Shown here in pieces: positions 9,294-18,877 of a DNA stretch of 64,000 nucleotides. The position numbers were made by a program, and so were the translations under genes. Positions within the stretch are counted from its first letter, which is position 1; each line of letters opens with the position of its first letter. Origin of the DNA: Prauserella cavernicola (GTDB lineage Bacteria; Actinomycetota; Actinomycetes; Mycobacteriales; Pseudonocardiaceae); assembly GCF_016595675.1 (NCBI RefSeq), contig NZ_JAENJH010000003.1, positions 806,001 through 870,000 of the forward strand, given 5' to 3'. Below the pieces are notes generated by a model, which did not search any database, was not told the origin of the DNA, and saw only the letters and a program-made list of their open reading frames with translations.

Positions 9294-9862
9294 AGTGGGC
9301 GCAGTGCCGCGGCCAGCAGGGTTTCCGCCGCGTTGCGGGCCGGGTGGGCCGCGGTCGGCTCGCCCGACATCGCGGCGATCACCGTGGCTCCCTCCACGAG
9401 GGTCAGCAGTTGGTCGGCGAGCGCGTCCGGGTCGGCGACGTCGAGCGCGGCCGTGAGCCCGCGCAGGTACTCGCGCAGCGCGTCCTTGTGCGCGCGGTCG
9501 ACGGCGGCGACGCGGGGTGAGGTCGCGCCCAGCTCGCCGAAGGAGTTGATGAACGCGCAGCCGCGGAAGCCGTCCTCGCCGAACCACTCGTGCAGCCAGT
9601 CGAACACCGCGAGCGGAGCCTCGTCGGGCGTGCGTGCGTGGCGCTCGACGTGATCGGCCAGCGAGCGCCGCCACCGCTCATCGCGGCGCGCCAGGTAGGC
9701 CTCGACGAGGTTCTCCTTCGACGGGAAGCACTGGTACAGCCGCTTGAGCGAGACGCCGGAACGCGCGCGGATCGTGTCCATGCCGACGGTGTGGATGCCG
9801 CGTCCGTAGAACTCGTGCTCGGCGGCGTCGAGCAGTCGTGTGGTGGCTTCGTCGAGATCCAT
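9287..9862 (-). CDS. TetR-family regulator
   Basis: This 191-aa regulator carries the N-terminal TetR helix-turn-helix (about residues 5-55; GMDTIRARSGVSLKRLYQCF is the recognition region) and an alpha-helical ligand domain with FINSFGELG, seen in the TetR group that controls small detoxification or NTF2-like genes. The ATG at 9862 follows GGGGTGAG. Two identical palindromes (GAGAAC-N4-GTTCTC) lie between it and the divergent DUF1348 gene, so it probably represses both. The ligand is unknown. Confidence 0.9.
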   Translation of the reverse strand: MDLDEATTRLLDAAEHEFYGRGIHTVGMDTIRARSGVSLKRLYQCFPSKENLVEAYLARRDERWRRSLADHVERHARTPDEAPLAVFDWLHEWFGEDGFRGCAFINSFGELGATSPRVAAVDRAHKDALREYLRGLTAALDVADPDALADQLLTLVEGATVIAAMSGEPTAAHPARNAAETLLAAALRPLR

Positions 9863-9880
9863 GTGCTCACCCCTGGTGCG

Positions 9881-9896
9881 GAGAACCAACGTTCTC
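9881..9896. promoter_or_regulatory. TetR operator O1
   Basis: GAGAACCAACGTTCTC is a palindrome of the form GAGAAC-N4-GTTCTC, 19 bp upstream of the tetR start. It matches O2 in both half-sites. Confidence 0.75.
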
Positions 9897-9914
9897 TAGC
9901 CTAGACGGCCAGTG

Positions 9915-9930
9915 GAGAACGATGGTTCTC
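9915..9930. promoter_or_regulatory. TetR operator O2
   Basis: GAGAACGATGGTTCTC repeats the O1 half-sites; the centres are 34 bp apart, about three helical turns, so two dimers could bind on the same face. It lies 24 bp before the start of the DUF1348 gene. Confidence 0.75.
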
Positions 9931-9953
9931 CTCCGAGCGTGGAGAGTGAGACC

Positions 9954-10409
9954 ATGTCGCGTCCCCCGTTTCCCCCGTTCGACGAGAGCACCGCGGCGAA
10001 GAAGGTCCAGGCCGCCGAGGACGCCTGGAACACCCGCGACCCCGAACGCGTCGCGCTCGCCTACACCGAGGATTCCGTGTGGCGCAACCGCGATCGCCAC
10101 GTCGTCGGACGCGCGCGGATCGTGGAGTTCCTGCGCGACAAGTGGGAGCGCGAGCTGGACTACGCGCTGCGCAAGGAACTGTGGGGCTTCCGCGGCAACC
10201 GCATCGCGGTGCGGTTCCAGTACGAGTGCCACGACGCCTCGGGGCAGTGGTGGCGCAGCTACGGCAACGAGCTCTGGGAGTTCAGTGACGACGGACTGAT
10301 GCGCCGCCGGGAGGCGAGCATCAACGACCACCGCATCGACGAGTCACAACGGCGCATCCGCGGTCCGAGGCCGGAGAGCGAGCACGGCCTGCTGTTGCCC
10401 GTGTTCTAG
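9954..10409 (+). CDS. DUF1348/NTF2-like protein
   Basis: This 151-aa protein has the SnoaL/NTF2-like cone fold signature of DUF1348: [20 protein letters not shown] at the start, then [28 protein letters not shown] and the ending [11 protein letters not shown]. Homologues are small cytosolic proteins without an established reaction. The ATG at 9954 follows GAGAGTGAG. It is divergent from the TetR gene and likely its main target. Its stop overlaps the stop of the converging GT4 gene by 4 bp. Confidence 0.88.
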   Translation: MSRPPFPPFDESTAAKKVQAAEDAWNTRDPERVALAYTEDSVWRNRDRHVVGRARIVEFLRDKWERELDYALRKELWGFRGNRIAVRFQYECHDASGQWWRSYGNELWEFSDDGLMRRREASINDHRIDESQRRIRGPRPESEHGLLLPVF

Positions 10410-11659
10410 GGCTCGAAGGCGTTGCCCGTGGCGATCTTCGGCCTGCCGAGCACCTGCTGCTCGCCGACCCTCGCCCTGCGGTAGACCCGTGCCGTGGCCG
10501 CCGCGATCCGCGCCCAGTCGAAGTCGGCCGCCAGGCGCGATTGCGCCGCCTGCGCTCGCACCCCGGCCGCGTCGGCGTCGGCGAGCACGGTGTCCACCGC
10601 CGAGGCGATGGCGGGGACATCACCCGGCTCGAATGCCAGCCCGGTCTCGCCGTGCAGCACCACCTCGCCGAGCCCGCCCGCCGTGGACGCCACCAGTGGG
10701 CGTTTCGCGGCGGCGGCCTCCAACGCGACGATGCCGAACGGCTCGTACCTGCTGGGCAGCACCACGGCGTCGGACGCCGCCAGCACGGCCCGCAGCTCGC
10801 GGTCCGACAGGTGCCCGACGAAGTCCACCGCGCGCACCAGCCGCAGCTTGCGGGCCTGCTCGACGAGCTCGTCGAGATGCCTTCCCTTGCCTGCCACCAC
10901 CAGCCGGGTGCCCGGGTGGCGCTTGCGGATCGACGGCAGTGCGGCCACCAGGTCCTGCACGCCCTTCTCCCACTCGAGCCTGCCGAAGTAGAGCAGCAGC
11001 GGCGCGCCGCCCGAGCTGTGCTTCTCACGGGCCAGCGCGATCTCGTCGGCCGGCACGCGCCACGTGCGTTCCTCGATGCCGTTGTGGATCACGGTGATGC
11101 CGCCGGGGGAGACCTCGAACAGGTGTGCCACCTCGCTGCGCATCGCCTGTGAGCACGTGATCAGCTCGTCGCAGCGGTTGGCCAGCCACCATTCGACCGA
11201 GTGCACCTGCTGGTTGAGCGCGTGCGAGAGCCAGCCGGAGTGCCTGCCCGCCTCGGTGGCGTGGATGGTGCCCACCAGCGGCACACGCGCGGCGTCGGCG
11301 AGCGCGATCGCGGGATGCGTGACCAGCCAGTCGTGCGCGTGCACCACGTCGGGCCGCCAGGTCCGCAGGAGGTCGTTGCCCGCGCGCACCATCGCGTGGC
11401 CCATCGCGAGCGTCCACGCGACCAGGTCGCGTTCGAAGGTCACGTGCATCGGGTCCTCGGCCACCCGGATGATCCGCACGCCCTCCACGACGCGGTCGGT
11501 CGCCGGATGCGTCTCGGCGTCGGTCCCCGCGACGTGCCGGCACAGCACGGTCACGTCGTGCCCGCCCTGCACCAGATGCCGAGCCAGTGCGTGGACATGC
11601 CGGGCGAGCCCACCGACCACCACCGGCGGGTACTCCCACGAGAGCATCAGCACGCGCAT
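10406..11659 (-). CDS. GT4 alpha-glucosyltransferase, Rv3032-like
   Basis: This 417-aa GT-B fold enzyme has the N-terminal acceptor loop [14 protein letters not shown] and the C-terminal donor-site motif [19 protein letters not shown] (E-x7-E). Its neighbours (a GH57 enzyme and a SAM methyltransferase, then etfBA) reproduce the order of Rv3030-Rv3032, where the GT4 enzyme makes alpha-1,4-glucan for methylglucose lipopolysaccharide and glycogen. A glycogen-synthase-like role is therefore the best guess. The ATG at 11659 has only a weak ribosome binding site (GGAGG in the leader). It is divergent from a GH2 gene. Confidence 0.85.
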   Translation of the reverse strand: MRVLMLSWEYPPVVVGGLARHVHALARHLVQGGHDVTVLCRHVAGTDAETHPATDRVVEGVRIIRVAEDPMHVTFERDLVAWTLAMGHAMVRAGNDLLRTWRPDVVHAHDWLVTHPAIALADAARVPLVGTIHATEAGRHSGWLSHALNQQVHSVEWWLANRCDELITCSQAMRSEVAHLFEVSPGGITVIHNGIEERTWRVPADEIALAREKHSSGGAPLLLYFGRLEWEKGVQDLVAALPSIRKRHPGTRLVVAGKGRHLDELVEQARKLRLVRAVDFVGHLSDRELRAVLAASDAVVLPSRYEPFGIVALEAAAAKRPLVASTAGGLGEVVLHGETGLAFEPGDVPAIASAVDTVLADADAAGVRAQAAQSRLAADFDWARIAAATARVYRRARVGEQQVLGRPKIATGNAFEP

Positions 11660-11729
11660 AGGTGGAGGTTACTCACGAGTCGCATCAGGTGTGCGACACG
11701 TCCGCGTTGCTCTGCCACTATCGAAGACG

Positions 11730-13478
11730 ATGACGACACCACCAGTGCTTTCGACACCGTGGACCGATCGAGCAGAGCAGGACGGCCGGGTCCTGCCCGA
11801 CTATCCGAGGCCCCAGCTGGTGCGTGAGCACTGGCTCAACCTCAACGGCCGGTGGGAGTTCTCCAGCCGCTCGGCCGATGGCCAGGAACACCGGGGCGAG
11901 CAGATCCTCGTGCCGTTCCCGCCCGAGTCGGCGCTGTCCGGCATCGGCAGGCCCGCCGAGCGGCTCTGGTACCGCCGGACCTTCGAGGTGCCGCCCGGCT
12001 GGCGGTCGGGACGGGTGCTGCTGCACTTCGGTGCCGTCGACCAGGTGGCGACGGTGTGGGTGAACCACCAGCTCGTCGCGCGGCACGAGGGCGGCTACTC
12101 GGCCTTCCACGCCGACATCACCGACGTCCTGCGGCCCGACGGTGAGCAGGAGCTGGTGGTGCGCGCCGACGACGAGGGCAACCGCGGCACGTTCCCGGTC
12201 GGCAAGCAGGCCAACCAGCCCGCCGGGATCCTCTACACCGGTACGTCCGGCATCTGGCAGACGGTGTGGCTGGAGGCCGTGCCGCCGGTGCACGTCGAGC
12301 GCCTCGACATCGGCTCCGACCTGCGCGGTCTCGACGTCACCGCGCACGTCGCGCGCCCGGCGGGGCAGCGGGTGGAGGTCGTGGCCGCCGAACCTGGCGG
12401 CGCGGAGGTGGCCCGCGCGAGTGGTGACCCCGGCGAGCCGATCCGGCTCGACGTCGCGCACCCGCGCCTGTGGAGCCCCGACGACCCGTACCTGTACGAC
12501 CTGCTCGTGCGGGTGCTCGGCGAGGACGGCGCCGTGGTGGACGAGGTCACGAGCTACGCGGGCCTGCGCACGGTGGGCCTGGTTCGCGACACCGAGGGCA
12601 GGCCCCGGATCGCGCTGAACGGGCGCATCACCTTTCAGCACGGCCCGCTCGACCAGGGCTACTGGCCGGACGGGATCTACACCGCGCCGACCGACGAGGC
12701 GCTGCGGTTCGACCTGGAGCAGACCAGAGAGCTCGGCTTCAACACGGTCCGCAAGCACGCCAAGGTGGAGCCCGCTCGCTGGTACTACTGGACCGATCGG
12801 CTCGGATTGCTGGTGTGGCAGGACATTCCGTCGTTGCCGGTGGTGCTGGACAACCCGCCAGGGCCGCAGGCGGCGCCGGTGGAGGTCTCGCAGCGCCGGT
12901 TCGAGGCGGAGCTGGCCGCGATCGTCACGCAGCTGCGCGGAGTCACCTCGATCGTCGCGTGGGTCCCGTTCAACGAGGGCTGGGGCGAGTACGACACCGC
13001 GCGCGTCGCCAAGGAGCTCAAGGAGATGGACCCGGCTCGGCTCGTGGTCGCCGACAGCGGCGTCAACTGCTGCCACTCCCACCCCGACTCGGGCGCGGGC
13101 GACGTCTACGACGACCACACCTACGTCGGACCGGGACGGCCGCTGGTGCACGACCACCGCGCGACCGTCGACGGCGAGTACGGCGGACTCGGGCTGGTGC
13201 TCGAGGGCCACGTCTGGCCCGGTGAGCCGATGGCCTACGAGATGACGACGACCCAGGACGAGCTGACCCGGCGCTACGCGGAGGTCAGCGAGGACCTGGA
13301 GACGGTCGTGCGCGGGCTCGGGCTCTCCGGTGCCATCTACACGCAGACCACCGACGTCGAGAACGAGGTCAACGGACTGCTGACCTACGACCGCAGGATC
13401 GTGAAGGTGACGCTGTCCGTGGCCGCCGAGCGCAACCGCGCGGTGATCGCCGCGGGCGCGGTCGATCGCGCAGACTAA
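11730..13478 (+). CDS. Glycoside hydrolase family 2 protein
   Basis: This 582-aa protein shows the GH2 order: sugar-binding jelly roll (LNGRWEF to about residue 180), immunoglobulin-like domain (to about 290) and catalytic barrel. The acid/base glutamate is in PFNEGWGEYD and the likely nucleophile lies in DGEYGGLG. There is no signal peptide, so it acts in the cytoplasm, and beta-galactosidase, mannosidase or glucuronidase specificity cannot be told. The ATG at 11730 matches the family N-terminus, though the ribosome binding site is weak. It lies between the GT4 and GH57 genes and overlaps the GH57 stop by 4 bp; it looks inserted into an otherwise conserved glucan cluster. Confidence 0.88.
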   Translation: MTTPPVLSTPWTDRAEQDGRVLPDYPRPQLVREHWLNLNGRWEFSSRSADGQEHRGEQILVPFPPESALSGIGRPAERLWYRRTFEVPPGWRSGRVLLHFGAVDQVATVWVNHQLVARHEGGYSAFHADITDVLRPDGEQELVVRADDEGNRGTFPVGKQANQPAGILYTGTSGIWQTVWLEAVPPVHVERLDIGSDLRGLDVTAHVARPAGQRVEVVAAEPGGAEVARASGDPGEPIRLDVAHPRLWSPDDPYLYDLLVRVLGEDGAVVDEVTSYAGLRTVGLVRDTEGRPRIALNGRITFQHGPLDQGYWPDGIYTAPTDEALRFDLEQTRELGFNTVRKHAKVEPARWYYWTDRLGLLVWQDIPSLPVVLDNPPGPQAAPVEVSQRRFEAELAAIVTQLRGVTSIVAWVPFNEGWGEYDTARVAKELKEMDPARLVVADSGVNCCHSHPDSGAGDVYDDHTYVGPGRPLVHDHRATVDGEYGGLGLVLEGHVWPGEPMAYEMTTTQDELTRRYAEVSEDLETVVRGLGLSGAIYTQTTDVENEVNGLLTYDRRIVKVTLSVAAERNRAVIAAGAVDRAD

Positions 13479-14980
13479 GCGTTCCCGCCGAGTCCGCGCG
13501 CGTCGAGGTGGCCGAACGGCCGCGCCAGCGCACCGAACGCGGCGGCCCTGGCCGTCGCGTTCGGGTCACCCGCCGCGCGCAGGCGGACCAGTTCGTCGAA
13601 GCGCGCGGTGTGCTCGCTCGCGCGCCTGCGCGCGTAGTCGGCGGCGGAGTCCTTGGTGACCATGAACGCCCAGTCGCTCGACAGAGCCAGTAGCGCCTCG
13701 GTGACCAGCTGGTCGGCCACCGCGTCCCGGCCCTGCCCCGCCACGTCCACGGCGAGCAGCCGCCGTTGCAGCTCCGCGTTGGCGGCCACCATGTCGGCCA
13801 CCTGCTCGCCGTCCCAGACTCGCCAGTCCTTGCCGGAGCCCCACGACGACGCGGGCAGCTCGACGGGCCCGGCGACGTGGCCTGCCTCGACGGCGCCGCG
13901 CAGGGTCGTCACCCGCACGCCGGCCTCCGGCAGCGCCCGCAGCACGCCCTCCAGCCAGGCGGGACCCTCGTGCCACCAGTGGCCGAACAGCTCGGTGTCG
14001 TAGGCGGCCACCACGAGCGCCTCCCGTCCGTGCTGGGCACGCAGCTCGCGCAGCCTGGTGACGACGGTGTCCACGAAGTCCTTCACGTGCAGGCGCAGCG
14101 TGTCCGCCGCGAGCGCGGGATCGTAGGGCGCCTTGTCCGCGGGTTCGATGTGCTTGCCGGTGACGCGCGAGGGCTTGAGGCCCACCTCGTGCGCCCACGT
14201 GTGGAAGTCGCGGTAGGCCGCGTGTCCCGGGTATCCCGCCTTCGGCGACCACACGCGGTAGGTGACCTCGAGGTCTCGGCCGAAGGCCACCACGTCGGAC
14301 TCGCCGACCATGCGCGCCGCGGAGGTGTCCCCGCGCAGCGAGGGACCGTCGACGAGGAACCGCCGCACGCCCGCGTCGGCGTAACCGCGTTCCATGCCGG
14401 GCGCGTACCCGCATTCGGGAGCCCAGATGCCCTCAGGCCTGCGGCCGGTGCGCAGCGCGGTGTCGGAGAGGCCGCCGCTCAGCGCGAACGAGCGCACGCG
14501 CTCGTCCAGCAGCGGCTGGAAGGGATGCGTCAGCGGGCCACCGAGCAGCTCCACGACATCACTGTCCACAAGCGAGCGCAGAATCGGGGAGAAACCGTGG
14601 CGCCAGCGGCCTTCGAACTCGTCGAGTGCGCCCATTGCGGTGCGGTGCTCGGCGGCGGCGAGGTCGGACAGCAACGGGTCCCCAGGCCACAACGTCGCCG
14701 CGTGCTCCGCGCGCAGTCGCCAGTGGCCGAGCCAGTCGTGAAACGCCCTCAGGCTGTACGGATCGTCGAGCTGCGCGGCGAGCACGGGCGTGACGCCGAG
14801 TGTGAGCACGTCGCGCCTGCCCTCGTCGGCGAAGCGCCGCAACAGGTCCACGACCGGCAGGTACGAGTGCGCCCACGCCTGGTAGAGCCATTCCTCGCCA
14901 ACGGGCCAGCTGCCGTGGTGGGCCAGCCACGGCAGGTGGCTGTGCAGGACCAGGCAGAACGTTCCCTCGCGCTCGTTCAC
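13475..14980 (-). CDS. GH57 family alpha-glucan branching-type enzyme, Rv3031-like
   Basis: This 501-aa protein carries the GH57 motifs in order: LHSHLPWL near the start, WAPECGY with the nucleophile glutamate near residue 190, and AYDTELFGHWWHEG with the acid/base aspartate near residue 335, followed by the C-terminal helical DUF1957 region. GH57 members of this type transfer alpha-1,4-glucan chains to make alpha-1,6 branches. The GTG start at 14980 overlaps the stop of the upstream methyltransferase (GTGA), showing translational coupling. Together with the GT4 enzyme and the methyltransferase it corresponds to the mycobacterial methylglucose lipopolysaccharide locus. Confidence 0.88.
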   Translation of the reverse strand: MNEREGTFCLVLHSHLPWLAHHGSWPVGEEWLYQAWAHSYLPVVDLLRRFADEGRRDVLTLGVTPVLAAQLDDPYSLRAFHDWLGHWRLRAEHAATLWPGDPLLSDLAAAEHRTAMGALDEFEGRWRHGFSPILRSLVDSDVVELLGGPLTHPFQPLLDERVRSFALSGGLSDTALRTGRRPEGIWAPECGYAPGMERGYADAGVRRFLVDGPSLRGDTSAARMVGESDVVAFGRDLEVTYRVWSPKAGYPGHAAYRDFHTWAHEVGLKPSRVTGKHIEPADKAPYDPALAADTLRLHVKDFVDTVVTRLRELRAQHGREALVVAAYDTELFGHWWHEGPAWLEGVLRALPEAGVRVTTLRGAVEAGHVAGPVELPASSWGSGKDWRVWDGEQVADMVAANAELQRRLLAVDVAGQGRDAVADQLVTEALLALSSDWAFMVTKDSAADYARRRASEHTARFDELVRLRAAGDPNATARAAAFGALARPFGHLDARGLGGNA

Positions 14981-15744
14981 GGGCGCACCGCCACGGCGAC
15001 CAGGTCGAGGCTCGCGTCCAGATCGGCGCCGTGGATCGCGAAGTCGGCGGCCGTGATGGCGGTGACGTCGGCGAGCAGCGCCTCGGGCCAGCTCGCCTGC
15101 CCGGGCAGACTGCCCAGTACGACGTCGAGCTGAGCGTCGATGATCGACCCGCCGTAGCGCTCGTCGAGCGCGCGTACCCCGGGCCCGTGGTGCAGACCGT
15201 GCACCAACTCCACCTCGAACCCGGAGTCGCGCAGTAGATTGTCCAGTTCGGACGGTGCGAGTTCCCTGGTGTGGTAGGGATTCAGCGGAGTGTCGCTGTC
15301 GGGAGTGAACGTGAGCCGGTTGGGTGTGGTGACGAGCAGCCGGCCACCGGGACGCAGCACTCTGGCGCATTCGGCGAGGAAGCCGTCCTGGTCCCAGAGG
15401 TGCTCGATCACCTGGAAGTTGGCGACGACGTCGATGGTGCCCTCCGCCACGGGCAGGAAGGCCAGGTTGCCACGCACCGGATCGATGCGGGGATAGCGAC
15501 GTTTGACGTGAGCTGTGGTCTGTTCGTCGTAGTCGAGCGCGAGCACGCGCGCGGCGTGCTCGGCGATCAGCGAGGCGCCGTAGCCCTCACCGCAGCCGGC
15601 CTCGAGCACGACGGCATTGGAGCAGTAGGGCAGCAACGCCAGGTAGGCGGCTTCGTGGCGGGTGTACCAGTAGTTCTCCTCCGGCACTCCCGGCACGGTC
15701 CGCTCACCGGTGAGGTGCAGGGCCTCGGCGCGTGTCGACGTCAC
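14977..15744 (-). CDS. SAM-dependent methyltransferase, Rv3030-like
   Basis: This 255-aa class I methyltransferase has the SAM-binding motif VLEAGCGEGYG near residue 47, an acidic LDYD at the end of strand 2 and VANFQVIEHLWD as motif IV region. The GERTVPG and HEAAY stretches near the N-terminus fit the Rv3030 family. In mycobacteria this locus makes 6-O-methylglucose lipopolysaccharide, so the sugar chain may be the substrate; that is inference from context. The GTG start at 15744 is the family-consistent one. The GH57 gene follows with a 4-bp overlap. Confidence 0.85.
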   Translation of the reverse strand: MTSTRAEALHLTGERTVPGVPEENYWYTRHEAAYLALLPYCSNAVVLEAGCGEGYGASLIAEHAARVLALDYDEQTTAHVKRRYPRIDPVRGNLAFLPVAEGTIDVVANFQVIEHLWDQDGFLAECARVLRPGGRLLVTTPNRLTFTPDSDTPLNPYHTRELAPSELDNLLRDSGFEVELVHGLHHGPGVRALDERYGGSIIDAQLDVVLGSLPGQASWPEALLADVTAITAADFAIHGADLDASLDLVAVAVRP

Positions 15745-15766
15745 GCGCCGAGGGTAGCGGCGAGCG

Positions 15767-15949
15767 TCAGTGCGGCCGGGACGGCGGTGTGCCGCCGTCT
15801 GAGCCGCCCTTGCCCCGCAGCTTGCCCAGCGCGTCCTTGGCCTGTTGCCGCTTCTGCGGGTCCTTGGCCATTCGCTTTGCCTCGGAGATCATCCGCCTGC
15901 CCTGCGGGCTCTTCGCGAAACGGGCCACCTTGTTGAACAGCGATGCCAT
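15767..15949 (-). CDS. Conserved 60-aa basic protein
   Basis: The ATG at 15949 follows GAGAGGACC and gives a 60-aa protein starting MASLFNKVARFAKSPQGRRM and continuing with lysine/arginine-rich helices and a flexible glycine-rich end. Similar small proteins with FARSPQGRR motifs are common in actinobacteria and have no known role. It may be in one transcript with the methyltransferase gene 22 bp downstream. Confidence 0.7.
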   Translation of the reverse strand: MASLFNKVARFAKSPQGRRMISEAKRMAKDPQKRQQAKDALGKLRGKGGSDGGTPPSRPH

Positions 15950-16027
15950 CGTGGTCCTCTCGGCGTGGCTCGATTGTCCGGTTCCGGGTCGAGTATCCAA
16001 CGTAGCCCACCCCGCGTGCGGTTCCCG

Positions 16028-16870
16028 TCAGGACGCCAGTGGCGAGACGGTGATGCCGAGCGCGCCGGGGCCGACGTGCGCGCCGATCACCGTGCTGGCC
16101 TGGACCAGCATGATCTCGCCCAGCGCGGGGACCCGGTGGCGCAGCTGCTGGACCAATGTCAGCTCCCGGTCCGACGGCGTCGCGCACGCCACCGCGATGT
16201 CGACCTTGTGCTCGCCCGCGCGCCGTACCGCGAGGTCGGCGAGCTTGCCGAGAGCCCGTTTGGCTCCCGGAACGCGGGACAGTGGCGCGACCTCGCCGTT
16301 CTGCACCGTGAGCAGCGGTTTGATCGACAGCGCGGAGCCGAGCAGTGCCTGCGCGGCGCCGATCCGCCCGCCTCTGCGCAGGTACTCGAGGGTGTCGACG
16401 TAGATGAGCTCGCTGCTCGCCCTGACCCTGCGGTCGGCGACCTCCATCACGCGCTGCACCTGCCCGCCCGCGGCGGCGGTGCGGGCAGCGGAGAGCGCGG
16501 CGAAGCCAAGGCTCATGCTCGTCGTGCCGCTGTCGAGCACGTACACGGGAACCTTGACCTGCTGCGCCGCCTCGCGCGCCGCGTCGATGGTGCCCGAGAG
16601 CTTGCTGGAGATGTGCAGGCTGACGATGGCGTCGGCGCCCGCGCTCACGGCGTCCTGGTAGGCCCAGAAGAAGGCGCCGGGGTCCGGCGGTCTCGTGCTG
16701 ACGGTGCGCCCCGCGCGCAGCATCTCGATCAACTCGGCCCGGTCGAACCGGCCTTCGTCGTCGATCCGGTCGCCGGCCACGAGCTGGACCTGGACGACGG
16801 AGATGCCCCACTGGGCCGCCAGCTGTTCGGGGATACAGGCGGTCGAGTCGGTGATCACTGCAACGGGCAC
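16028..16870 (-). CDS. DegV family fatty-acid-binding protein
   Basis: This ~280-aa protein has the DegV hallmarks: VAVITDSTACIP at the N-terminus, VSTRPPDPGAF, the SLHISSKLSGT loop that binds the fatty-acid carboxylate, and DSGTTSMSLGF. In Firmicutes such proteins (FakB) present fatty acids to the kinase FakA; an actinobacterial partner is not in this window. I chose GTG 16870 because it puts the first beta strand at the usual distance from the start; GTG 16897 is in frame and would add nine residues. Neither has a good ribosome binding site. Confidence 0.85.
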   Translation of the reverse strand: MPVAVITDSTACIPEQLAAQWGISVVQVQLVAGDRIDDEGRFDRAELIEMLRAGRTVSTRPPDPGAFFWAYQDAVSAGADAIVSLHISSKLSGTIDAAREAAQQVKVPVYVLDSGTTSMSLGFAALSAARTAAAGGQVQRVMEVADRRVRASSELIYVDTLEYLRRGGRIGAAQALLGSALSIKPLLTVQNGEVAPLSRVPGAKRALGKLADLAVRRAGEHKVDIAVACATPSDRELTLVQQLRHRVPALGEIMLVQASTVIGAHVGPGALGITVSPLAS

Positions 16871-16962
16871 GTCCCGGAGGCTAACCCCTGCTTCCACCCA
16901 TTAGAAGTAGTCTCTTGCGACTTTCGGCGGCGGGTCGAGCACTCGTCGTAGCCTTCCTGCAA

Positions 16963-16990
16963 TGGTCCCGTTATTGGGACTATGGTCCCA
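16963..16990. promoter_or_regulatory. Candidate three-half-site operator upstream of etfB
   Basis: TGGTCCC (16963-16969), GGGAC (16976-16980) and TGGTCCCA (16983-16990) form two overlapping inverted repeats sharing the middle half-site. The element lies about 105 bp before etfB and about 90 bp from degV, in the divergent region, and could bind a dimeric repressor in two registers. No family assignment is possible. Confidence 0.4.
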
Positions 16991-17094
16991 GTAAGTCGCG
17001 AATCCAGGTGAACGCCGTCACCTCGGGGCGCCAACCACGGGATTTGCGAATAATCTACCGCCCAGTAACGCCCTGCGTGCGCCTAAGGAGATCC

Positions 17095-17880
17095 ATGACC
17101 AACATCGTTGTCCTGGTCAAGCAGGTGCCGGACACGTACTCGGAGCGCAAGCTCTCCGACAGTGACCACACCCTGGACCGGGAGTCCGCAGACGCGGTGA
17201 TCGACGAGATCAACGAGCGCTCCGTGGAGGAGGCGCTCAAGATCAAGGAGGCCGGTGAGGGCGAGGTGACCGTCCTGTCCGTCGGTCCCGACCGCGCCAC
17301 CGACGCCATCCGCAAGGCCCTGTCGATGGGCGCCGACAAGGCGATTCACGTCTCCGACGAATCGCTGCACGGCTCCGACATGGTGGCCACCGCCAAGGTC
17401 ATCGCCGCCGCGCTCGGCAAGGTCGACTCGTACGACCTGGTGATCGCCGGTAACGAGGCCTCGGACGGCCGCGGCGGTGCCATCCCCGCGATGCTCGCCG
17501 AGCTGCTCGGCGTCCCGCAGCTGACCCACGCGCGTCAGGTGACGGTCGAGGGGACCAGCATCAAGGTCGACCGCGAGACCGAGGACGGCATCACGCACGT
17601 CGAGGCGAGCCTGCCCGCCGTCGTGAGCGTCACCGAGAAGATCAACGAGCCGCGGTACCCCTCGTTCAAGGGCATCATGGCCGCCAAGAAGAAGCCGGTG
17701 GAGACCCTCACCGTCGCCGACCTGGGTGTCGACGCGGGCGAGGTCGGCCTCGGCAGCGCCTGGTCCACCGTGCTGGAGGCCTCGCCGAAGCCCCCGCGCA
17801 CCGCGGGCCAGCGAGTCGAGGACGAGGGTGACGGTGGCTCGAAGGTCGCCGAGTACCTGGTCGGCCAGAAGCTCATCTGA
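17095..17880 (+). CDS. etfB: Electron transfer flavoprotein beta subunit
   Basis: This 261-aa subunit binds AMP and pairs with EtfA to pass electrons from acyl-CoA dehydrogenases to the respiratory chain. It starts with the typical MTNIVVLVKQVPDT, has the beta-subunit AGNEASDG segment and the VEASLPAVVSVTEKINEPRYP signature. The ATG at 17095 follows AAGGAG. etfA begins 17 bp after the stop with its own AAGGAG, so the two are one operon. The position beside the Rv3030-Rv3032-like block repeats the M. tuberculosis order (Rv3028c-Rv3029c). Confidence 0.96.
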   Translation: MTNIVVLVKQVPDTYSERKLSDSDHTLDRESADAVIDEINERSVEEALKIKEAGEGEVTVLSVGPDRATDAIRKALSMGADKAIHVSDESLHGSDMVATAKVIAAALGKVDSYDLVIAGNEASDGRGGAIPAMLAELLGVPQLTHARQVTVEGTSIKVDRETEDGITHVEASLPAVVSVTEKINEPRYPSFKGIMAAKKKPVETLTVADLGVDAGEVGLGSAWSTVLEASPKPPRTAGQRVEDEGDGGSKVAEYLVGQKLI

Positions 17881-17897
17881 GACAAGGAGACGAACTC

Positions 17898-18857
17898 ATG
17901 GCTGAAGTACTGGTGCTCGTCGACCACGTCGACGGTGAGGTCAAGAAGGTCACCTACGAGCTGCTGACCGCCGCCCGCGCCCTCGGCGAGCCGTCCGCGG
18001 TCGTCGTCGGCGCTCCCGGTACGGCGGGCAAGGTGAAGGACTCGCTGGCGTCCTACGGCGCCGCGAAGGTCTACGTCGCCGAGTCCGACGACGCGAACGG
18101 CTACCTCGTTACCCCGAAGGTCGACGCGCTGTCGGCTGTCGCGGAGCAGGCTTCGCCCGCCGCTGTGCTCGTGGCCGCCACGTCCGAAGGCAAGGAGGTC
18201 GCGGGCAGGCTCGCGATCCGCCTCGGTGGCGGGCTGCTCGTCGACGCGGTCGGCATCAACTCCGACGGCTCGGTGGACCAGTCCATCTTCGGTGGCGCCT
18301 TCTCCGTGAAGGCCAAGGCCGCCAAGGGCACCCCGGTGATCTCGGTCCGCCCCGGCGGCGTCGAGGCCGAGGCCGCCGACGGCGCCGCGGCCGAGGAGAC
18401 CGTGTCGCTGCCCGCGGTGGACGCCGCCAAGTCCGCGAAGATCACCGGCGTCGAGCCGGTCGTCGGCGGGGACCGCCCCGAGCTCACCGAGGCGTCGATC
18501 GTCGTCTCCGGTGGTCGCGGTGTCGGCTCCGCGGAGAAGTTCGACGTCATCGAGAAGCTGGCCGACTCGCTCGGCGCGGCCGTCGGCGCCTCGCGTGCCG
18601 CGGTGGACTCCGGCTACTACCCGGCCCAGTTCCAGGTGGGCCAGACCGGTAAGACCGTGTCGCCGCAGCTGTACGTCGCGCTGGGCATCTCCGGCGCGAT
18701 CCAGCACCGCGCGGGCATGCAGACCTCGAAGACCATCGTCGCGGTGAACAAGGACGCCGAGGCGCCGATCTTCGAGATCGCCGACTTCGGTGTGGTGGGC
18801 GACCTGTTCAACGTCGCCCCGCAGCTCACCGACGAGGTCGCCAAGCGCAAGGGCTGA
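17898..18857 (+). CDS. etfA: Electron transfer flavoprotein alpha subunit
   Basis: This 319-aa subunit carries FAD. The C-terminal FAD domain shows [30 protein letters not shown] and [20 protein letters not shown], the standard alpha signature, and ends with the conserved DLFNVAPQL. Start ATG 17898 follows ACAAGGAG. It forms the heterodimer with EtfB. A copy of the dispersed palindromic repeat begins 21 bp after the stop. Confidence 0.96.
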   Translation: MAEVLVLVDHVDGEVKKVTYELLTAARALGEPSAVVVGAPGTAGKVKDSLASYGAAKVYVAESDDANGYLVTPKVDALSAVAEQASPAAVLVAATSEGKEVAGRLAIRLGGGLLVDAVGINSDGSVDQSIFGGAFSVKAKAAKGTPVISVRPGGVEAEAADGAAAEETVSLPAVDAAKSAKITGVEPVVGGDRPELTEASIVVSGGRGVGSAEKFDVIEKLADSLGAAVGASRAAVDSGYYPAQFQVGQTGKTVSPQLYVALGISGAIQHRAGMQTSKTIVAVNKDAEAPIFEIADFGVVGDLFNVAPQLTDEVAKRKG

Positions 18858-18877
18858 CCGCTCCCGGCTGACCTGAA

